From the NCBI GenBank assembly GCA_030447525.1, contig JAUJOR010000009.1, positions 1-64,000 on the forward strand: a stretch of DNA of 64,000 bases. Reading direction: 5' to 3'. The notes under the pieces are model-generated. The model searched no databases and was not told where the DNA came from. It saw nothing but the letters and a program-made list of their open reading frames with translations. This stretch comes from Chloroflexota bacterium. Lineage in GTDB: Bacteria; Chloroflexota; UBA11872; UBA12225. This document shows, one piece after another, positions 54,170 to 62,541 of the stretch. Position numbers and translations under genes: made by a program. Every line of letters begins with the position of its first letter. The stretch's first letter is position 1.

Positions 54170-55666
54170 GCGGCGCTGATCCTCTTTTTTGTCGGGCCCG
54201 GGCTCGGATCCGCCCTCGCCTGCGCCCTGCACCGGAGCCGGCGCCAAGGGCAGGGTGAACGAGAAGGTGGTGCCGAGCCCTTCTCCGGGGCTCTCCGCCC
54301 ACACCCGACCCCCATGGGCCTGGACGATATGCTTGGCGATGGCCAGGCCCAGGCCGGTGCCGCCCGACGCCCGAGACCGGTCTACCTTGTAGAAGCGCTC
54401 GAAGATGCGGGCAATGTCACCGGGCGCGATCCCAATCCCGCTGTCGGCCACTGTGAAGCGGATCCCTTCCGGATCGGGGGCGACGCGCAAGGTCACCCGG
54501 CCCCCAGCCGGAGTGAACTTGACGGCGTTGTGCAGGAGATTGATCAGCACCTGCGCCACCCGCAGCGGATCGGCCCACACCGTGGGGAGGGCTTCCGGGG
54601 TCTCCACGGCAACGACCACCCCGGCCCGTTCGGCCTGCATCCGCAGGCGGGACTCGGCCTCCATTGCCAGGCCGGCAGGGGGGACGGCCTCCGGGCGCAG
54701 CGTGGCCTGGCCGGACTCGATGCGGGAGAGGTCGAGCAGCTCCTGGACCAGCTGGGCCAGGCTATCCACCTCCACGTGCATCTGGCCCAGGAACTCGCGC
54801 GCCGCCGGCGGGTCATCCAAGGCGCCCTCTTCCAGGGTCTCGGCCAGGGCCTTGAGCGAGGCCAGCGGGGTGCGCAGCTCGTGGGACACGTTGGCCACGA
54901 ACTCGCGCCGAATAACCTCCGAGCGGCGTAGCTCCGTCACATCTTGCAAGACCAGCAGCCCCGCCGGATCGGCGGCGTGCTCCCCTCCTGGAATGGGGAG
55001 ACCGGTAGCCCTCACGTAGCGGGGCTCCTCGTGCGCATCACCCGGTCTGGAGCTGGCCGGCGGCGCCAGGCGGGCGATGGCGGTGTGGGGCTGGCCGCCC
55101 TTGAGGGCCGCCTGCAGGACGCCGCACAGCTCGTGGTCGCGCACGACGGCGGCCAGCGTCTGGCCTACAGCCCCCTGCTCTTCGACGTGCAGCAGCCGGC
55201 AGGCGGCGCCGTTGACCCGCTGGACGTGCATCTGCCGATCGACGATCACCATCCCGTCGGCCATGCTGGCGAGGACGACGGCCACCCGGTTGCGCTCCAC
55301 GGTCAGGGCGTCCATCTCCTCCCGCAGCTGCGCCGCCATGTCGTTAAAGGCCGCGGCCAGATCGTTCACCTCCGGCAGGCTGTCGACGTGGATGGTCTGG
55401 TCCAGGTTGCCCGCCGTCAGGCGACGGGCGGCCCGGGTCAAGCGCACCACCGGGCCGATGATGCGCCGGTCGACGTACACCGCAACGGCCAGGACGAAGC
55501 CGGTGAGGGCCACGCCCAACGCCGTGGCCAGTGGGGGCAGGGGCGGCGCCCCGAGCAAGAGGGCGCCCAGCATCACCCCCAGCAGGATCAAGAGTGTCAC
55601 CATGACCGCCACGACAAGCTTGGTCGTGACGTGCCATGGCTGGCGCGTCCCCGGCGTCGTTGCCAT
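54143..55666 (-). CDS. PhoR-like sensor histidine kinase
   Basis: 507 residues. Two N-terminal helices (LVVAVMVTLLILLGVMLGAL and TALGVALTGFVLAVAVYVD) enclose a very short extracytoplasmic loop. HAMP follows (RLTRAARRLTAGNLDQTIHV), then a PAS domain (VIVDRQMHVQRVNGAACRLL), the dimerisation box VANVSHELRTPLASLKALAE with the phospho-His, and ATPase boxes (LLHNAVKFTPAGGRVTL; VADSGIGIAPGDIARIFERF; GGTGLGLAIAKHIVQAHGG). PhoR kinases with little sensory loop read phosphate through PstSCAB-PhoU. Encoded with regulator 1 and near phoU. Confidence 0.93.
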   Translation of the reverse strand: MATTPGTRQPWHVTTKLVVAVMVTLLILLGVMLGALLLGAPPLPPLATALGVALTGFVLAVAVYVDRRIIGPVVRLTRAARRLTAGNLDQTIHVDSLPEVNDLAAAFNDMAAQLREEMDALTVERNRVAVVLASMADGMVIVDRQMHVQRVNGAACRLLHVEEQGAVGQTLAAVVRDHELCGVLQAALKGGQPHTAIARLAPPASSRPGDAHEEPRYVRATGLPIPGGEHAADPAGLLVLQDVTELRRSEVIRREFVANVSHELRTPLASLKALAETLEEGALDDPPAAREFLGQMHVEVDSLAQLVQELLDLSRIESGQATLRPEAVPPAGLAMEAESRLRMQAERAGVVVAVETPEALPTVWADPLRVAQVLINLLHNAVKFTPAGGRVTLRVAPDPEGIRFTVADSGIGIAPGDIARIFERFYKVDRSRASGGTGLGLAIAKHIVQAHGGRVWAESPGEGLGTTFSFTLPLAPAPVQGAGEGGSEPGPDKKEDQRRVKVALVNA

Positions 55667-55924
55667 CGTCTCCGCTGCCTCCGCTGCCCCTGGCCCGGTC
55701 CGAGGGAATCTGTTAGACGGTGTCGGCAGGTGGCACGGGCCAGCCCCTATCGGGTGTTCCCGGTCGACTCACCCGCACCCGGCCAGGCCGTTTGTTGGCG
55801 TCGCCACCCTCTGACCGCCACCTGCCGCCGACCGAGACGCCCATTGACAGGAGGTACGCCGCCCCGTCTGGGGCGGGAACAGGCCCTCATCTTGCTCCGC
55901 GTGCCTCTTGCAATTGCCTTGCCC

Positions 55925-56632
55925 TTACCTGGCCGTCCCGGCGGAGACGCTGTCACCGCGCTCCACGTTTAGCTCCTCCATGTGGCCGGTGACGGCGAAG
56001 ATCACCCGCTCACAGATATTGGTGATATGGTCGCCGACACGCTCCAAGTTGTGCGCCACCCATAACAGGTAGGTCGCCCGGGTGACGCTGGACGGGTCGG
56101 TGGTCATGATCCCCAGTAGCTCGGTGTAGACGGCGTCTTGCAGCCGATCCGTCTCCGCGTCCTGCTCGGCGATTCGCTCGGCCAGCTCCGGGTCACGCGC
56201 CACCAGGGCATCGAGCGCCCCACGCAGCCGGTCGTGGCACAGCGTGGCCATCTTGGGGATGTCCACCAGAGGCTTCAGCGGGGGCTCGTCTCCCAGCTTG
56301 ATGGTCAACCGGCCGATGCTGCGGGCGTGGTCGCCCATCCTCTCTAAGTCCGTGACGATGTGCAGGACACTGGCCAGGAACCTGAGATCAGAGGCCATTG
56401 GCTGCTGCGTGGCCATCAAGAGGAGGGCCGACTGCTCGATGTCGTAGCGCTGCCGGTTGATCAGCTGGTCGTCGCGGACTACTTTCTTGGCTAGACCCAG
56501 ATCGCGGCTGCGCAGGGCGTCCACCGACCGGTCGACGGCCTTGTCCACCATGCTGCCCAGCGTCAGCACGGCATCTCGCACCTCATCGAGGCGGTGGACG
56601 AACTCCTGTCGCACGCTGACGTAGCTGGCCAT
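55925..56632 (-). CDS. phoU: phosphate transport system regulatory protein PhoU
   Basis: 235 residues, all-helical with two related three-helix bundles: LDEVRDAVLTLGSMVDKAVD ... DLRFLASVLHIVTDLERMGD and MATLCHDRLRGALDALVARD ... ATYLLWVAHNLERVGDHITN. The metal-binding E/DxxxD patterns in LERMGDHA and LERVGDH are intact. PhoU links the Pst transporter to PhoR and damps signalling when phosphate is ample. It is divergent from regulator 2. Confidence 0.95.
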   Translation of the reverse strand: MASYVSVRQEFVHRLDEVRDAVLTLGSMVDKAVDRSVDALRSRDLGLAKKVVRDDQLINRQRYDIEQSALLLMATQQPMASDLRFLASVLHIVTDLERMGDHARSIGRLTIKLGDEPPLKPLVDIPKMATLCHDRLRGALDALVARDPELAERIAEQDAETDRLQDAVYTELLGIMTTDPSSVTRATYLLWVAHNLERVGDHITNICERVIFAVTGHMEELNVERGDSVSAGTAR

Positions 56633-56776
56633 CCAAGTCCTCCCCTGTGCTCACACCCGTCCACTGCTGCTCGCGGCCACATCCGTCCACATGGACAGTC
56701 TACCGGCAAAGTGTTACCGCTTTACGTAGCGTGCTGGGGCCCGGCGGCGAGACTGCTAGACTGTAGCCAGCCAGGT

Positions 56777-57559
56777 ATGGCGAAGATATTGCTGGTAGAT
56801 GATGAGCCCACGCTCGTCAGCACCATTGGCTACAACCTGCGTCGCGACGGCCACGAAGTGGTGACGGCGGCCGATGGCGTGCGCGGCTTGGACCTGGCCC
56901 GGCGCGAGCGCCCCGATCTGATCGTGCTCGACTTGATGCTTCCCAAGATGGATGGACTGGAGGTGTGTCGGGCCATCCGCCAGTCCCCGTCGGTGGCCTT
57001 GCGCGCCGTCCCCATCCTGATGCTCACTGCTCGGGTTGACGAGGTGGACAAGGTGGTGGGCCTGGAGATCGGGGCCGACGACTACGTCACCAAGCCATTC
57101 TCCATGCGCGAGTTCCTCGCCCGCCTCAAGGCCATGCTCCGGCGGTCACAGATGGAGGCGGACGACTCGGAGGGGGAGCGGCCGTTCGCCTTTGGGCAGC
57201 TAGAGGTCGATCCTGGCCAGCGTCGCGTCTTACGCAAGGGCAAGGAGATTGCCCTCAAGCCAAAGGAGTTCGACCTGCTGGTCTTTCTGCTCCGCCATCC
57301 GAGCCAGGTGTTCAGCCGGGAACAGCTCCTGGATCAAGTGTGGGGCTACGGTCACATTGGAGACATCCGCACGGTGGACGTGCATATCCGCTGGCTACGC
57401 GAAAAGATCGAGCGCGATCCAGGCAAGCCAAAGATACTGGACACCGTGCGGGGGGTGGGCTACCGCGTCCACGCCCCTGACAAACTTAGAGACAAAGACA
57501 AAGAGAGAGACAAAGACAAAGAGAGAGATAAAGACAAAGGGAGGGACAAGGACAAGTAA
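56777..57559 (+). CDS. PhoB-like response regulator 2 with repetitive Lys/Asp tail
   Basis: 260 residues. Receiver: ILLVDDEPTLVST, phospho-Asp in LIVLDLMLPKMDG, Lys in DDYVTKPFSMREFLARLKAM. Winged helix: EFDLLVFLLRHPSQVFSREQ and RTVDVHIRWLREKIERDPGK, ending VRGVGYRVHAPDK. The last ~24 residues are an RDKDKE-type repeat absent from ordinary PhoB/PhoP proteins, coded by 18-bp tandem repeats. TAGACT at 56756 may be the -10. Divergent from phoU, so a second regulator of the phosphate island or a WalR-like regulator is possible. Confidence 0.9.
   Translation: MAKILLVDDEPTLVSTIGYNLRRDGHEVVTAADGVRGLDLARRERPDLIVLDLMLPKMDGLEVCRAIRQSPSVALRAVPILMLTARVDEVDKVVGLEIGADDYVTKPFSMREFLARLKAMLRRSQMEADDSEGERPFAFGQLEVDPGQRRVLRKGKEIALKPKEFDLLVFLLRHPSQVFSREQLLDQVWGYGHIGDIRTVDVHIRWLREKIERDPGKPKILDTVRGVGYRVHAPDKLRDKDKERDKDKERDKDKGRDKDK
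57487..57556 (+). repeat. 18-bp tandem repeat coding the tail of response regulator 2
   Basis: About three and a half units built from GACAAAGACAAAGAGAGA follow each other. They are purine-rich and unlike the local GC-rich sequence, and they translate to repeating Asp-Lys-Asp-Lys-Glu-Arg. Slippage between units would change the tail length in steps of six residues without breaking the frame. Confidence 0.85.
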
Positions 57560-57628
57560 GGGAGGGGTACGTCTCCCCCGGCCCCTTCCCGGCGTCGCCA
57601 CCGGGCGCCAACTGGGGATGGCCAGCTG

Positions 57629-57994
57629 ATGGCGCCTGGCCCCTTCGACGCCGACCTTGATCCAGCCACCCGCCGCGACCTCGCCGCGCGCCTGCGGCTC
57701 CTGCTGGAGCAGGGCCCGGCAGACGTCCGCCGTATGGCCACCGCCCTGGAGGTGGAGCCCGAGGTTATCGTCGTGGCCATGCGCGAGCTGCGCGCCGCCG
57801 GCGCGGGCCGACTGCGCTCCACCATTCACCTCGGCCACGTGTCCTGGTGGTGGGAGCCGGATAGGGGCCGCAAGCCCCGAGACCCAGGACTGAAGTCTGG
57901 AGCGGGGCCGGACGAGCCGAAGACCGAGGTACCGTCGAAGACGGAGGCGCCCAGGAAGAAGGGCAAGCGCAAGGGGCGGCGCAAGAAATCTTGA
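57629..57994 (+). CDS. hypothetical protein with winged-helix-like N-terminus and basic tail
   Basis: 121 residues from ATG 57629. Residues ~10-75 read like a small helix-turn-helix domain (ARLRLLLEQGPADVRRMATA, EPEVIVVAMRELRAAGAGRL). The last 20 residues are almost all Lys/Arg (APRKKGKRKGRRKKS), as in nucleic-acid-binding tails. No known family recognised. It follows response regulator 2 by 69 bases and may be cotranscribed. Confidence 0.6.
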   Translation: MAPGPFDADLDPATRRDLAARLRLLLEQGPADVRRMATALEVEPEVIVVAMRELRAAGAGRLRSTIHLGHVSWWWEPDRGRKPRDPGLKSGAGPDEPKTEVPSKTEAPRKKGKRKGRRKKS

Positions 57995-58307
57995 TGCTGC
58001 TGGGCCCTGAGCACTCACCAGGACGGGGGAGGGAACAACCTATCACGCCCCCCTGGGCCAGGTTCGAGGGAGGGTGAACCGGTACTCCTGCCGCCGCCCT
58101 CAGTGCTGCAATGAGGGGTTCCCCATCACCGGCTATCGCCCCGGGCCAGGTTGAGGTCTCGTCGTCGTACTCACATGGCCACGAGACGTTGTCATTCTGA
58201 GGGCAGCGAAGCATCCGTCGCCGGCTCCTGGAAGGCCCGGCTGCTTCGCTGCCCTCACTAGGACCTCCCTACCGCACCGGCCTGAACCGGAATCTCTCGT
58301 GGCCGTG
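57995..58307. other. spacer with palindromic repeat, before relA 3' end
   Basis: About 310 bp without a convincing gene. The right half carries the palindromic element at 58191-58259, described separately. It separates two convergent transcription units. Confidence 0.6.
58191..58259. repeat. REP-like palindromic element
   Basis: GAGGGCAGCGAAGCA (58199-58213) is perfectly inverted as TGCTTCGCTGCCCTC (58242-58256) with a 28-base loop, preceded by GTTGTCATTCT. The TTCTGAG...CAGCGAAG sequence resembles dispersed palindromes common in Chloroflexota and other GC-rich genomes. It may end transcription from both sides. Confidence 0.7.
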
Positions 58308-60530
58308 TTAGTTGGCACGCCCCGGGGCGCGGGCGTCGCGGGAGACGCCGGTCACGTCCTTGATCTGTTCGATCTTGGCCATCAGGCGACTCAGCTGCTG
58401 CAGCCCGTTGACCTCTACCGTGGCCAGGATCGTGGCCATGCGCTCCATCTGGTTTACCTGCACGCTGGCCCCGGTGATGTTCAGCTTCTCCTCCGTGACC
58501 ACGGTGGAGACGTCCCGCAGCAGTCCCTCCCGGTCGAAGGCCTCGACGCGGACGGTCACCGGGTACGTCTGGTGTGACCCGGCCCGCCCCCACTCCACCG
58601 GTACCAGGCGCTCCGGCTCGTCCTCCTTGAGGACATTCGGGCAGTCATGGCGGTGGACGTTGATCCCCTTGCCCCGGGTGATGTAGCCAACGATCTGGTC
58701 TCCGGGCACCGGCTTGCAGCAGACGGCGATGCGCGTAAGGAGGTCGCCGACGCCCATGACGTTGATCGCCCCGGACGAGGCAGGTCCGCCGGAGGTCGGT
58801 GCCTGCTCCGGAATCTCCGGCACCGCCGGCTCTGCCGGAGGACGCAGCCCGAGGCGCCCGATGACGGATTGGACACCCACCCCACCGTAGCCGAGAGCGG
58901 CCAGCAGGACATCCACCGTGGGCTGGTTGAGGGCCTCCGCCGCCCGGGCCAGCTTCTCCTCGGGGATGGCCCCCAGGCCCCCCAGACCGAGGCGGCGCAG
59001 CTCCTTGTCCAGGGCTTCCTTACCCCGGGAGATGTTCTCTGCCCGCTGCTGCTGCTTGAACCACTGGCGGATCTTTTCCCGTGCGTGGGCCGTCCGCACG
59101 AGATTCAGCCAGTCACGGCTGGGACCGTGGGCCACCTTGCTGGTGAGCACCTCCACCATGTCCCCGTTCTTGAGCTCGTAATCCAGCGAGACGAGCTTGC
59201 CGTTCACCCGCGCGCCGATGCAGCGGTGGCCTACGTCCGTGTGGATGCGATAGGCGAAGTCCAGCGGAGTGGCCCCGGCCGGGAGGTCTTTCACCTCCCC
59301 CTTGGGTGTGAAGACGAACACCTGGTCTTGAAAGACGTCCATCTTCACGCTCTCGACAAACTCCTGGGCCGTCGAGAGCTCCTGCTGCCAGGCCATCAGC
59401 TGGCGGAGCCAGGCCAGCTTGGCTTCAAACTGCGGATCCGCGCTGCCTCCTTCTTTGTAACGCCAGTGGGCGGCAATGCCGTGCTCGGCCACCTGGTGCA
59501 TGGCGTGAGTACGGATCTGTACCTCCAGGCGCCGGCCGCCGGTGCAGATCACGGCGGTATGCAAGGACTGGTACATGTTGCCCTTGGGCATGGCAATGTA
59601 GTCGTCGAACTGCCCGGGCACGGGCGTCCAGTGGCTGTGTACCACTCCCAGGGCGGCGTAGCACTCCTGCACCGTGTCCACCAGGACGCGAATGGCCAGC
59701 AGATCGTAGAGCTGGTCGAAGCTCCGCCCGGTGCGCTGCATCTTGTTGTAGATGGAGTAGATGTGCTTGGGGCGACCGGTCACGACCGCCGAGAGCCCCA
59801 CCTCCTCGAGGCGCTGGGTGAGCAGATCGATGGCCTGCGCGACGTACTCCTCGCGGCTCTGCCGCGTCCCGTTCAGCAGACGCTTGAGCTCCTGGTACTT
59901 TTCCGGCTCCAGGTGCCGGAAGGCCCCATCTTCCAGGCGCCACTTCAGCTCCCAGATGCCCAGTCGGTGCGCCAAGGGGGCGTAGATATCTAGCGTCTCG
60001 CGGGCGATGCGCCGGCGATCGAGCACGGCTTTTTTCCCATCCAGCGTCTGGACGTTGTGCAGCCGGTCGCAGAGCTTGATCAGCACGACTCGGATGTCCT
60101 CGGCCATGGCCAGGAACATCTTGCGGAGGTTTTCAGCCTGCTGCTCGTCGCGTGATTCCCAGGAGATACCGGAAAGCTTGGTCACGCCGTCCACCAGGCG
60201 CGCCACCTCGGGCCCGAAGGCGTCGCTGAGGTCCTGGAGCGTCGCCGACGTGTCCTCGGGGACGTCGTGCAGCAGACCGGCCTGCACCGTGGCCCGGTCC
60301 ATCTGCAGATCGGCCAGGAGGATGGCCGTCTCCAGGGGGTGCTGCACGTAGGGCTCGCCCGTCCCCCGGCGCTGGCCCTGGTGAGCGCGGTCGGCGAACT
60401 CGTAGGCCCGTCGCACCGGCCCCAGGTCTGCCTGCGGCAGGTACGCGCGCATCTTCAGCAACAGGTCGTCGATGGTCGGCAGCCTGCGCTGGGGAACCGG
60501 CTCAGTCTCGACGATCGGTACGGCGGCCAT
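58308..60530 (-). CDS. bifunctional (p)ppGpp synthetase/hydrolase RelA/SpoT
   Basis: 740 residues, full Rel architecture. The HD hydrolase has QGQRRGTGEPYVQHPLETA and the HD pair in AGLLHDVPEDT near residues 85-95. The synthetase has YSIYNKMQRTGRSFDQLYDL and DDYIAMPKGNMYQSLHTAVI. TGS domain VFVFTPKGEVKDLPAGATPL follows near residue 390. A Cys-containing region RIAVCCKPVPGDQIVGYITR precedes the C-terminal ACT domain. With both domains intact it should make and degrade the alarmone. An Ala-rich linker is inserted before the CC region. Confidence 0.95.
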   Translation of the reverse strand: MAAVPIVETEPVPQRRLPTIDDLLLKMRAYLPQADLGPVRRAYEFADRAHQGQRRGTGEPYVQHPLETAILLADLQMDRATVQAGLLHDVPEDTSATLQDLSDAFGPEVARLVDGVTKLSGISWESRDEQQAENLRKMFLAMAEDIRVVLIKLCDRLHNVQTLDGKKAVLDRRRIARETLDIYAPLAHRLGIWELKWRLEDGAFRHLEPEKYQELKRLLNGTRQSREEYVAQAIDLLTQRLEEVGLSAVVTGRPKHIYSIYNKMQRTGRSFDQLYDLLAIRVLVDTVQECYAALGVVHSHWTPVPGQFDDYIAMPKGNMYQSLHTAVICTGGRRLEVQIRTHAMHQVAEHGIAAHWRYKEGGSADPQFEAKLAWLRQLMAWQQELSTAQEFVESVKMDVFQDQVFVFTPKGEVKDLPAGATPLDFAYRIHTDVGHRCIGARVNGKLVSLDYELKNGDMVEVLTSKVAHGPSRDWLNLVRTAHAREKIRQWFKQQQRAENISRGKEALDKELRRLGLGGLGAIPEEKLARAAEALNQPTVDVLLAALGYGGVGVQSVIGRLGLRPPAEPAVPEIPEQAPTSGGPASSGAINVMGVGDLLTRIAVCCKPVPGDQIVGYITRGKGINVHRHDCPNVLKEDEPERLVPVEWGRAGSHQTYPVTVRVEAFDREGLLRDVSTVVTEEKLNITGASVQVNQMERMATILATVEVNGLQQLSRLMAKIEQIKDVTGVSRDARAPGRAN

Positions 60531-60632
60531 CTGCCTTCAGCCTAGCGCCTGTTGCACGCCGCGGCGTGTCGCTCTCATTACCTGCCTGGGTTATGTCTCT
60601 GCTAAAGCGTACACGGCGACGGGTGGTGCAGG

Positions 60633-62384
60633 CTATGCGGTGACCGTCCGAGCCTTGCCCTGGACGGGGCGGACGTCGTGCAGGCGTAGCTCCAGGGTGT
60701 CATACCCGTTCCAAGAAGAGGACTCTATGGAGTAGAGGACGTCCAGGCGCCGGCAGCCGGCCAGGCTGGGGGCTCGCGGGCCGAGATCGGGACCAAAGGC
60801 GGTGAGCACCTCCTTGCCGAAGCGGACGCGCGCCCTGAGGTGACGCCCGCCGGCGCCGACGGCACGGGTCTCCAGCGCCGGCAGGTCCAGGGTGATGAAG
60901 CGGGGGGCCGGGTTCCCCTGGCCGAAGGGACGGAGCGGGAGCAAGGCCCCATACAGCGCCCAGTCCAGCTCTGCCTTGCCGAGCTCGTGGTCGGCCATGA
61001 CGGCCGGGGTATCCGGCCGGGGGGCGCGCTCCACTCCGTCGACCAGGCGCTGGGCCAGGGCGTCCAGGTCTCCCGCCCGGGCGGCGAAGCCGGCCGCTTG
61101 AGTGTGACCGCCGAACTCGATCAAGAGATCGGCGCACCCGGTGAGGAGATCGACGAGATCATAGCCACCGGCGCTCCGACCGGACCCGCGGCAGACCTCC
61201 GCCCCCACCTCGACGACGAACGCCGGGCGCCCGTACTCCTCGGCGATCCGGGCGGCGACGAGCCCGATCACCCCGCCCGGCCAGCCATCGCCCCGCAGCA
61301 TCAGCAGTGGGGCGTGATCGAGACGCGATGCCTGCGCACGGGCTTGCTGCAGCACCATCTCGGTCAGGCGCTGTCGCTCGGCGTTCTTCGCCTCCAGCAG
61401 GGCCACCAGCTCGGTGGCCCGCCGGGGGTCTTCGGTGAGGAGCAGCTCCAAGGCCAGGTGCGGATCGTCCATCCGTCCGGCGGCGTTCAAGCGCGGCCCG
61501 ATGGAGAAGGCCACCATCCGCTCGTCCACCGGCCGGCCGGCCCCACCCACTCCAGGGCCCCCGCAGAGGGCGACCAGCCCCGGGCGCAAAGACCTGGCCA
61601 GGCGACGCAAGCCCCGCTGCACCAGGAGCCGGTTCTCCCCTTGCAGCGGGGCAACATCCACGATCGTCCCCAGCGCCACCAGATCGAGCAAATCATCCGC
61701 GACCGTCTCCGGCAGCAGGCCATCGAGCGCCAGGGCATGGACGAGCTTCCAGGCCACGCCGGCCCCGGCCAGCTCCTTGTAGGGGTAGGCGCAGCGCTCC
61801 TGCTGTGGATTGACCACCGCCAGGGCCGCCGGTAGGTCATCCCCGGGGACGTGGTGGTCGGTCACGATCACGTCCAGCCCGAGCTGGGCCGCCCGCTGAA
61901 CGGCCGCCATGGCCCGCGTCCCCGTGTCGGCGGTGACGATCACCGAAGCCCCCAGCCGGGCCAGGTGCTCCACCGCCTCCGCCTGCATCCCGTATCCGCT
62001 CGCGCCCCGCAGCGGGAGCAGGGGGATGACGCGCCCCCCGGCGGCCTCCAGCCCTCGAACGAGGATGGCCGCCGCCGTAATCCCGTCGACGTCGAAGTCC
62101 CCGTGCACGGCCACGGTCTCCCCCTCCAGCAGGGCCCGGCGGAGGCGCTCGGTGGCCCCCTCCATGCCATACAACCGGCGGGGATCGTAGAGGGCGATGC
62201 CGTCTCCGTCGAGGAACGTCCGCGCCGCCGACGCCGATGTCAGCCCGCGGGTATAAAGTACTTGGAGGACAATAGGGTGAAGCTCCGGGAGCGCTGCCCG
62301 GAAGGCGGGCGGGGCAGGCGGGGCCACTTTCCAGGGCCCTCCCCCCGCGAGGCGCACCTCGGCGCCGGCGGCCGCGCTCACCAT
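60633..62384 (-). CDS. recJ: single-stranded-DNA-specific exonuclease RecJ
   Basis: 583 residues from ATG 62384. DHH-family metal motifs are HGDFDVDGITAAAILVRGLE, VTADTGTRAMAAV, and VIVTDHHVPGDDLPAALAVV with ELAGAGVAWKLVHAL. The DHHA1 part contains SAGGYDLVDLLTGCADLLIE, FGGHTQAAGFAARAG; the C-terminal OB-like domain has FGQGNPAPRFI. RecJ degrades ssDNA 5' to 3' in recombination and repair. The frame runs on to 62543 but that overlaps obg upstream sequence and lacks family sequence. Divergent from obg. Confidence 0.93.
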   Translation of the reverse strand: MVSAAAGAEVRLAGGGPWKVAPPAPPAFRAALPELHPIVLQVLYTRGLTSASAARTFLDGDGIALYDPRRLYGMEGATERLRRALLEGETVAVHGDFDVDGITAAAILVRGLEAAGGRVIPLLPLRGASGYGMQAEAVEHLARLGASVIVTADTGTRAMAAVQRAAQLGLDVIVTDHHVPGDDLPAALAVVNPQQERCAYPYKELAGAGVAWKLVHALALDGLLPETVADDLLDLVALGTIVDVAPLQGENRLLVQRGLRRLARSLRPGLVALCGGPGVGGAGRPVDERMVAFSIGPRLNAAGRMDDPHLALELLLTEDPRRATELVALLEAKNAERQRLTEMVLQQARAQASRLDHAPLLMLRGDGWPGGVIGLVAARIAEEYGRPAFVVEVGAEVCRGSGRSAGGYDLVDLLTGCADLLIEFGGHTQAAGFAARAGDLDALAQRLVDGVERAPRPDTPAVMADHELGKAELDWALYGALLPLRPFGQGNPAPRFITLDLPALETRAVGAGGRHLRARVRFGKEVLTAFGPDLGPRAPSLAGCRRLDVLYSIESSSWNGYDTLELRLHDVRPVQGKARTVTA

Positions 62385-62541
62385 GTCGGCAGTATAACGA
62401 ACACCGCTTCCCCTTCTTCTGGCCCTTGCGGGCGTGAGAAAATGCGTCATCGGTCCTGCGGCCCGGGAGGGGAAAGGGAGACAACGCCGGCGGCGGGGAG
62501 CACACGGCGCGAGCCTCCCGCCTGAGGCTGGAGACAAGGGC

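Noticed and set aside
58647..59993. 448-codon plus-strand frame antisense to relA
   Set aside because: Shadow of the RelA/SpoT coding sequence in a GC-rich genome.
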